Shown here piece by piece: positions 9,401-10,000 of a DNA stretch of 10,000 bases. The notes below the pieces were generated by a model. That model made no database searches, had not been told where the DNA came from, and saw nothing but the letters and a program-made list of their open reading frames with translations. The stretch spans positions 5,713,989 through 5,723,988 of the forward strand of contig CM022668.1 in the NCBI GenBank assembly GCA_012295275.1, written 5' to 3'. A program made the position numbers and the translations under genes. The stretch comes from Chrysomallon squamiferum (Eukaryota; Mollusca; Gastropoda; Neomphalida; Peltospiridae). The first letter of the stretch is position 1, and each line of letters opens with the position of its first letter.

Positions 9401-9927
9401 TAAAAGTATAGAATATTATATAAAATTACAGATGTGAGAGGGAAAAGCTAGTAACTAAATACCACTGTTGTTCTGTTTTTACTTGAACTGGTTAAATTAA
9501 ATATGTGATTCATTTAAATTACATATCTGATTCAATTATATTAAATATCTGATTCAATTTTATTAAGTATCTTATTCAATTGTATTAAATATCTGATTCC
9601 ATTACATCAAATATCTGATCCATTTAGGATTCAAATATCTGATTCTATCATTAAATATTTGATTCATTTAAATTAAATATATGATTCAATCACACTAAAT
9701 ATCTGATATATGTAAAGTGAACATCTTATTCATTTGAATCAGATACATTTATTTATATTACATATCTGATTCAATTATATTAAATATCTGACACGATTAT
9801 ACTAAGTATCTGATTTGTGTTAAATGTGTGATTCATGTCTACCTGTGATTCGTTGGGCTGGATGATTCCTGCGTCAGGGTGAACTTTCAACAGCTGAGCA
9901 TCAGCATGACACAGCTTCCACTCAAAC
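1..9927 (-). CDS. CFAP65: CFAP65 (CCDC108) homologue, internal part, 13 exons
   Basis: This is a spliced minus-strand gene. The coding join, in genomic order, is complement of 1-136, 1121-1234, 1495-1572, 2117-2227, 2772-2930, 3540-3624, 4341-4469, 4836-4904, 6111-6261, 6722-6856, 7254-7416, 8016-8174 and 9843-9927. It totals 1574 nt, 524 whole codons, with no stop and matching phases at all twelve introns. Seen: repeated ASH/PapD-like modules, with features such as VHPDAGIIQPNESQ, DFGDVIVGSS, FSIEPKKGKLVPGE, GREILLNFIGVTVEPE, YELYNGGAVPVEYEF and FTGVGFDKR. Known: the segments GREILLNFIGVTV and YELYNGG followed by a C-LNP-GEI-PG stretch are, as I recall the vertebrate protein, typical of CFAP65. 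CFAP65 is a protein of roughly 1900 residues in motile cilia and flagella, tied to the central apparatus, and its loss gives malformed sperm flagella and male infertility. Inferred: this piece covers the middle to C-terminal ASH modules. The N-terminal part, the promoter and the C-terminus lie outside the window. Other ASH proteins (HYDIN, CFAP47, DLEC1) fit less well. Confidence 0.93.
294..655. repeat. 31/32-bp minisatellite in the intron between exons 12 and 13
   Basis: About ten units share the core ACTAAACACAAAAT. Two forms alternate: a 32-bp unit with ATGTACCACTTTATTCT after the core and a 31-bp unit with TTTACAATTTATT. Anchor positions such as 356, 388, 420, 452, 511, 542, 573, 605 and 636 give the period. 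One or two units around 465-500 are damaged. The core is shared with the 51-bp array next to it and with a single degenerate copy near 155-170, so the arrays seem related. Confidence 0.85.
715..1136. repeat. 51/52-bp minisatellite running into exon 12
   Basis: There are eight units with TACATAAACACAAAATTTACCAT-type cores, anchored at 741, 792, 843, 894, 946, 998, 1049 and 1101. The last unit contains the exon 12 donor and the final coding bases: the unit text CATGTAGGTTTTG in the array corresponds to CATGTAAGTTTTG in the exon. On the transcript strand, five other units (GT at 861, 912, 964, 1016 and 1067) also carry GGTAAA. An open reading frame of 17-residue repeats through this array is a result of the 51-bp period, not evidence of a gene. 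Confidence 0.88.
1121..1234 (-). CDS. CFAP65: CFAP65 local exon 12
   Basis: The exon has 114 nt, 38 codons (residues 442-479), phase 0, from ENFNQPIFECLNPVGEI to FSPLESKTYM. F-E-C-L-N-P-V-G-E-I-L-P-G gives the second ASH turn, and I-E-W-R-F-S-P-L-E-S-K-T-Y follows as the usual 'w.FsP.....y' strand. The acceptor is TTTAATTGTAG before GAGAAC. The donor is CTTACATG before GTAAAG and lies in the end unit of a 51-bp minisatellite. Reading on through the intron gives MVKFVYMY then a TAG stop, so the exon must end here. Confidence 0.92.
1235..1420. other. AT-rich part of the intron between exons 11 and 12
   Basis: A/T-rich intron sequence with short A runs and a small AAT stretch near 1380-1397. 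I see nothing functional beyond the splice sites. Confidence 0.6.
1421..1485. repeat. (CT)n microsatellite, 65 bp
   Basis: A perfect CT dinucleotide run of about 32 copies, which is (GA)n on the transcribed strand. It starts nine bases past the exon 11 donor GT. Perfect homopurine-homopyrimidine mirror tracts of this length can form H-DNA (established for GA/CT repeats). No interruption is seen, so length variation is likely. Confidence 0.97.
1495..1572 (-). CDS. CFAP65: CFAP65 local exon 11
   Basis: The exon has 78 nt, 26 codons (residues 416-441), phase 0. It begins VYELYNGGAVPVEYEF and ends LDIIRQ. The strand-turn-strand Y-E-L-Y-N-G-G-A-V-P-V-E-Y-E-F is the core of an ASH domain. The acceptor is ATTCTGCAG before GTCTATG; the donor is CGACAG before GTAAGA. 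Ten bases into the next intron a perfect GA/CT tract of 65 bp begins, so the donor sits against a purine-rich run on the transcript. Confidence 0.93.
1680..1730. repeat. (GAAA)n microsatellite
   Basis: About 51 bp of GAAA tetranucleotides with two GGAA variants near the right end. It is CTTT-rich on the transcript strand, in the intron between exons 10 and 11. Bases 1752-1770 hold a short AT/GTAT run followed by an A run. Confidence 0.93.
1930..2030. repeat. Degenerate 32-40-bp repeat, about three copies
   Basis: Three copies of GCTCAAAACT/GATCAAAACT (at about 1930, 1970 and 2002) are each followed by TAAC/GAAAT and AACTTG-like text. It is old and diverged. The rest of this intron (1735-2116) is AT-rich with nothing else recognised. 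Confidence 0.6.
2117..2227 (-). CDS. CFAP65: CFAP65 local exon 10
   Basis: The exon has 111 nt, 37 codons (residues 379-415), phase 0, from LNFIGVTVEPERKYLHFPSN to PVPIGENISPKQ. It closes one ASH module (LNFIGVTVEP) and opens the next (YLHFPSNRHMFTPVPIG). The acceptor is ATTTTTTCAG before TTGAAT, with an excellent pyrimidine tract; the donor is AAACAG before GTACAC. This is among the stretches most like the vertebrate protein as I remember it and is a main support for the CFAP65 call. Confidence 0.94.
2236..2520. repeat. AAC/AAT trinucleotide tract, 285 bp
   Basis: A mixed trinucleotide run: AAC-rich at 2250-2297, then AAT with AGT, AAC and GAT variants to 2520. It nearly fills the half of the intron next to exon 10, beginning a few bases from its acceptor. 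Long poly-Tyr, poly-Ile and Asn readings through it are low-complexity frames, not genes. Bases 2521-2771 are plain AT-rich intron. Confidence 0.93.
2772..2930 (-). CDS. CFAP65: CFAP65 local exon 9
   Basis: The exon has 159 nt, 53 codons (residues 326-378), phase 0 at both ends, from MKVMDNKLFSIEPKKG to LASGREIL. F-S-I-E-P-K-K-G-K-L-V-P-G-E is the textbook 'F.v.P..G.l.pg' turn of an ASH domain. It is followed by the strands IVTLTYRHT and RLPVLLKLASGREIL. The initial ATG is internal: the exon has the acceptor GTTGACAG before it, and the upstream exon reads into it in frame. The donor is ATACTG before GTCAGT, with a pyrimidine at intron base 3. It is accepted because it gives GREIL-LNFIG, a join I recall from vertebrate CFAP65. 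Confidence 0.93.
2973..3495. repeat. Compound trinucleotide region (AAT, GAT, AGT, ACC, AAC)
   Basis: This region occupies most of the intron between exons 8 and 9. Runs include AAT at 3077-3112, AGT at about 3136-3155, a long AAT run at about 3211-3264, CACC/CAAC/CAGC text at 3314-3368, and GAT runs at 3390-3478. Clean and degenerate blocks alternate, as expected of old expanding trinucleotides. A short CATGCA run lies at 3509-3533, near the exon 8 donor. Confidence 0.92.
3540..3624 (-). CDS. CFAP65: CFAP65 local exon 8 (acidic)
   Basis: The exon has 85 nt: the last base of the split Trp codon plus 28 codons (residues 298-325), from SFLLPCDLQQ to EYDDDELHE. With exon 7 it reads TSW-SFLLPCD, the standard W-x-F-x-x-P strand after an N-x-G turn in ASH domains. 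The rest is a strongly acidic stretch (E-S-G-E-Y-D-D-D-E-L-H-E) that is probably a loop. The D-D-D run is coded by a short GAT repeat, next to large GAT/AAT runs in the following intron. The acceptor is TATTTCAG before GTCATTTC; the donor is CATGAG before GTATGT, phase 0. Confidence 0.91.
3625..3990. other. Intron sequence upstream of exon 8
   Basis: AT-rich and not obviously repetitive, with a pyrimidine-rich stretch (CTCTCACTC, TTTCTCTCTCTC) at about 3878-3915 and purine-rich AGAGAGAAAG text after it. No exon, RNA gene or element is recognised. Confidence 0.55.
3991..4152. repeat. CA-rich region ending in (AC)30
   Basis: CACA/CATA/CAGA-type text from about 3991 leads into a perfect AC run at 4093-4152 (30 copies). 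Alternating purine-pyrimidine of this length can adopt Z-DNA. Two long Cys-Val reading frames on the minus strand are frames of this dinucleotide, not genes. Confidence 0.95.
4205..4340. repeat. Small degenerate duplication at the exon 7 donor
   Basis: Text such as TGTTTAAACTCTGTGA...AGAGGTTT, TGTGTAAACTCTGTGAGAGG and GCTGTGAGAGGTT recurs two to three times. On the transcript strand it repeats GTAAACCTCT: once as the true donor of exon 7 and once about 30 bases further in. Confidence 0.65.
4341..4469 (-). CDS. CFAP65: CFAP65 local exon 7 (start of an ASH module)
   Basis: The exon has 129 nt: one base, 42 codons (residues 255-296), then two bases of a split Trp. It runs from FDKRPPVYTRAIMDFNFSAA to LLFENTGTVPTS. 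The D-F-N-F-S-A-A-P-L-G turn, the strand C-Y-V-T-L-L-F-E and the N-T-G-T-V-P-x-x-W turn are the full opening signature of an ASH/PapD-like domain. The acceptor on the minus strand is TTATTTGTTTAG before TTTTGAC, its tract formed by an AAAT/AAAC repeat. The donor is CAGCTG before GTAAAC, inside a small local duplication of GTAAACCTCT. Confidence 0.93.
4472..4712. repeat. AAAC/AAAT microsatellite region
   Basis: (AAAC)(AAAT) mixed tetranucleotides run from the exon 7 acceptor outward. They break into TTAATTAAT and AATAAAT blocks, and a GAATGAAT remnant lies at about 4714-4726. On the transcript strand the part next to exon 7 is TTTG/TTTA-rich and serves as its pyrimidine tract. Confidence 0.9.
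4836..4904 (-). CDS. CFAP65: CFAP65 local exon 6 (short linker exon)
   Basis: The exon has 69 nt: one base, 22 codons (residues 232-253), then two bases. It reads LNVCLDSDPSEKELRYSV then NMRH. It joins exon 5 through a split Lys codon and exon 7 through a split Ser codon, giving SLDK-LNVCL and MRHS-FDKRP. The acceptor is TTGTATTTTAG before GCTGAATG; the donor is ACACAG before GTAAAT. The exon is short and has no open reading frame that would draw attention by itself. It is supported by phase closure on both sides and by its charged D-x-D-P-S-E-K-E-L linker, which fits the corresponding place in CFAP65. Confidence 0.88.
4905..5310. other. AT-rich intron, nothing recognised
   Basis: A/T-rich sequence with TTAATTTATT-type text and no clear tandem period until the array starting at about 5312. 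No coding, RNA or mobile-element signal is seen. Confidence 0.55.
5312..5862. repeat. 27-36-bp minisatellite (ATACCATACAGACTACACAC)
   Basis: Nineteen copies of an AATACCATACAGACTACAC-type unit (a few with CGTACA, GTACC or CACACTA variants) are separated by a variable (ACAG)1-3 or ACAAATAG joint. This joint makes the unit length vary between about 27 and 36 bp. Higher-order blocks are visible: the ACACAAATAG joint recurs at about 5630 and 5775. Reading frames of His/Thr/Gln repeats on the plus strand and Cys/Val/Leu repeats on the minus strand come from the array. Confidence 0.92.
5868..6110. repeat. 16/17-bp minisatellite touching the exon 5 donor
   Basis: About fifteen units of GACTGAATGTCACACA, with variants GACTGACTGTC, GACTGGTCAC and CAAGACTG, end exactly at the exon 5 donor. 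On the transcript strand the intron begins GTGTGTGACATTCAG and then repeats CTTGTGTGACATTCAG. The unit is therefore the first bases of the intron copied many times. Confidence 0.88.
6111..6261 (-). CDS. CFAP65: CFAP65 local exon 5
   Basis: The exon has 151 nt: two bases, 49 codons (residues 182-230), then two bases. It runs from NVSQSSELQH through HILVTGVFPVMAVTDAR to LLWNLFSLD. The strand HILVTGVFPVMAV closes one ASH unit, and the basic/aromatic segment ISKKLLWNLFSLD links to the next. In vertebrate CFAP65, as I recall it, an equivalent ISK-LW-LFSLD linker is present. The acceptor on the minus strand is TACTTACAG before GAAATG, fed by an AAAT/AAGT microsatellite. The donor, GACAA before GTGTGTGAC, is weak at the last exon bases and touches a 16/17-bp array that repeats TGTGACATTC. 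Confidence 0.9.
6265..6620. repeat. AAAT/AAT/GATA microsatellite region
   Basis: AAAT tetranucleotides (6270-6308 and others), GATA at about 6320-6333, AAT at 6439-6477, then AAAT again. These fill most of the intron between exons 4 and 5. The AAGT/AAAT end supplies the pyrimidine tract of the exon 5 acceptor. Confidence 0.92.
6722..6856 (-). CDS. CFAP65: CFAP65 local exon 4
   Basis: The exon has 135 nt: two bases, 44 codons (residues 137-180), then one base. It runs from KCLEVDCTEG to SYQLVTPE. It reads as the back half of the ASH module opened in exon 3: EVDCTEGTLAARAKQ is a 'v.P..G.l.......' type turn, and the alternating strands ITVSVQP and TYQYTVSYQL follow. The acceptor on the minus strand is CTCTCTGTCACAG before TGAAGTG; the donor is CCTGAAG before GTACGT, phase 1. 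A methionine-started reading of this stretch in another frame exists but breaks continuity with the neighbouring exons and is not used. Confidence 0.92.
6874..6910. repeat. GAATG-type short repeat at the exon 4 acceptor
   Basis: GATGAATG/GAATGAATGG units in the intron next to the acceptor of exon 4. On the transcript strand they read CATTCATTC and form part of the tract before CTCTCTGTCACAG. Confidence 0.8.
6955..7150. repeat. Degenerate 40-48-bp repeat
   Basis: Four to five diverged copies of GTCATAACTGTAAATAA followed by TTTTCATGA (around 6970, 7008, 7050, 7085 and 7107). The text decays into GTCACAGCT forms towards 7220. It is an old intronic minisatellite, and no gene signal is present. 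Confidence 0.75.
7254..7416 (-). CDS. CFAP65: CFAP65 local exon 3 (start of an ASH module)
   Basis: The exon has 163 nt: 54 codons (residues 82-135) plus one base of a split Val codon. It runs from VDENYYDFGDVIVG to SFNRYDP. The D-F-G-D-V-x-V-G-S start followed by a strand ending I-Y-N-N-S-S is the classic opening of an ASH domain: a 'fG.v..g....' turn, then a hydrophobic strand and an N-N/N-x-S turn. The acceptor on the minus strand is CTCTCTCTAACAG before GTAGATG, with a good pyrimidine tract. The donor is GATCCAG before GTATCC. The phase-1 end joins exon 4 as DPVKCLEV. Confidence 0.93.
7433..7700. repeat. AAT/GAT trinucleotide tract
   Basis: AGT (7433-7446), then mixed AAT and GAT with a clean GATGAT block at 7619-7640 and AAC/AAAT at the end. 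It begins about 17 bases from the exon 3 acceptor. Long Asn/Asp, Ile/Met and Leu/Ser frames through it are low complexity. Bases 7701-8015 are AT-rich intron with nothing recognised. Confidence 0.93.
8016..8174 (-). CDS. CFAP65: CFAP65 local exon 2
   Basis: The exon has 159 nt, 53 codons (residues 29-81), phase 0 at both ends, running from SQMWSFTPKK to AIGEGAIGEIK. It finishes the ASH module begun in exon 1: W-S-F-T-P is followed by strands ending in RLFSVRAIGEG. A serine/glycine loop followed by KKR (residues about 56-65) looks like a surface loop. The donor is ATAAAG before GTGACG. The acceptor, TACTTCAG before AGTCAAATG, lies inside the first unit of a 34-bp minisatellite, and identical copies of it occur upstream in the intron. 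This copy is chosen because only here does the reading continue; from any other copy the reading is Ser-Gln-Met-stop. Confidence 0.92.
8165..9330. repeat. 33/34/39-bp minisatellite, 34 units, containing the exon 2 acceptor
   Basis: Units begin ACATTT (GCATTT in five late units). Type A (34 bp) has GACTCTGAAGTAG after this; type B (33 bp) has GTGTGTTGATAG instead; type C is B with six extra bases (GTGACA-like), 39 bp. Starts: A at 8165, 8199, 8233, 8267; B at 8301-8563 (nine); A at 8596, 8630; B at 8662, 8695; A at 8728, 8762, 8796; B/C from 8830 to a partial unit at 9307. Two-base deletions occur in the units at 8400 and 8630. The first A unit includes the first ten coding bases of exon 2 and its acceptor. 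Confidence 0.95.
9331..9492. other. Unique intron stretch
   Basis: AT-rich spacer between the two arrays of this intron. Nothing is recognised in it. Confidence 0.5.
9493..9852. repeat. Degenerate 22-bp minisatellite reaching exon 1
   Basis: Some fifteen diverged copies of ATTAAATATCTGATTCAATT-type units with spacing about 20-25 bp. The units nearest exon 1 read ATGTGTGATTCATG, and the exon itself ends (plus strand) CTGTGATTCG. The array therefore appears to include the exon 1 donor region. Confidence 0.75.
9843..9927 (-). CDS. CFAP65: CFAP65 local exon 1 (end of an ASH module)
   Basis: The exon has 85 nt: one base finishing a split codon, then 28 codons (residues 1-28) from FEWKLC to IIQPNESQ. 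The acceptor on the minus strand is TTTCTGTGAAG before GTTTGAGTGG, and the donor is CACAG before GTAGAC, phase 0. The F-E-W-K opening and the V-H-P-D-A-G-I-I-Q-P turn are the usual second half of an ASH/PapD-like fold, where a strand is followed by a proline/glycine turn. The last coding bases, GAATCACAG, resemble the 22-bp repeat that fills the adjacent intron. The upstream partner exon is outside the window, so the identity of the split first codon is unknown. Confidence 0.9.
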
Positions 9928-9930
9928 CTT

Positions 9931-10000
9931 CACAGAAACAAACAAACAAACAAATTAATAAACAAATAAACAAACAAACAAACAAACAAACATTCAAACA
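9931..10000. repeat. AAAC microsatellite upstream of exon 1
   Basis: (AAAC)n with AAAT variants runs from the exon 1 acceptor to the window edge. On the transcript strand it is a GTTT run that serves as pyrimidine tract. It may continue beyond the window. Confidence 0.92.

Noticed and set aside
8294-9403. Long plus-strand open frames encoding 11-residue repeats (YICVLIVYTV, DLHLCVDSL)
   Set aside because: Unit lengths of 33 and 39 bp are multiples of three, so frames stay open by arithmetic. Two overlapping frames are open at once, the array is intronic to CFAP65, and no other coding evidence exists.
1-9927. HYDIN, CFAP47 or DLEC1 as the gene identity
   Set aside because: These also have ASH domains, but the order of modules and the GREILLNFIGVTV and YELYNGG to LNPxGEIxPG segments match CFAP65 as I recall it. 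A protein search would settle it.
1-10000. Transposons, tRNA or other RNA genes, a promoter or a polyadenylation site
   Set aside because: I looked for terminal repeats, transposase or reverse-transcriptase motifs and tRNA-like arms and found none. Both gene ends are outside the window, and AATAAA strings are everywhere in the AT-rich introns and mean nothing here.

Overview
The window is eukaryotic, almost certainly from an animal with motile cilia. It shows one spliced gene on the minus strand: short, GC-richer exons with GT-AG borders, separated by AT-rich introns packed with microsatellites and minisatellites. The density of AAT, AAAT, AC and CT runs together with several long minisatellites would suit a marine invertebrate, and I lean towards a mollusc. 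That placement is a weak inference. I see no bacterial, viral or transposon gene.

The gene is an internal piece of CFAP65 (CCDC108), a large axonemal protein built of ASH/PapD-like immunoglobulin folds. Thirteen consecutive exons can be placed, running from 9927 down to 1. Their reading frame closes across all twelve introns (phases 0,0,1,1,2,2,2,0,0,0,0,0 in transcript order) and gives 524 complete codons with no stop. Exon numbers here are local to the window. Both ends of the gene lie outside: upstream exons are beyond 10000, and the last exon here is still open at base 1. In the residue numbering I use, residue 1 is the first whole codon of local exon 1.

Layout in transcript order (right to left): exon 1 (9843-9927); a 1.7 kb intron holding a 22-bp degenerate array and a 34-unit 33/34/39-bp minisatellite; exon 2 (8016-8174); exon 3 (7254-7416); exon 4 (6722-6856); exon 5 (6111-6261); an intron with 16/17-bp and 27-36-bp arrays; exon 6 (4836-4904); exon 7 (4341-4469); an intron with (AC)30; exon 8 (3540-3624); exon 9 (2772-2930); exon 10 (2117-2227); exon 11 (1495-1572), beside a 65-bp CT tract; exon 12 (1121-1234); an intron with 51-bp and 31-bp arrays; exon 13 (1-136).

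The most interesting signal is that several minisatellites are not randomly placed in the introns. They start at, or run over, a splice junction. The array at 8165-9330 contains the 3' splice site of exon 2 and carries eight more exact copies of it. The array at 715-1136 contains the 5' splice site of exon 12 and carries five more GGTAAA copies. Weaker versions of the same arrangement occur at the donors of exons 1, 5 and 7. In both strong cases, use of an extra copy would bring in an early in-frame stop, so correct splicing must choose one site among near-identical copies.
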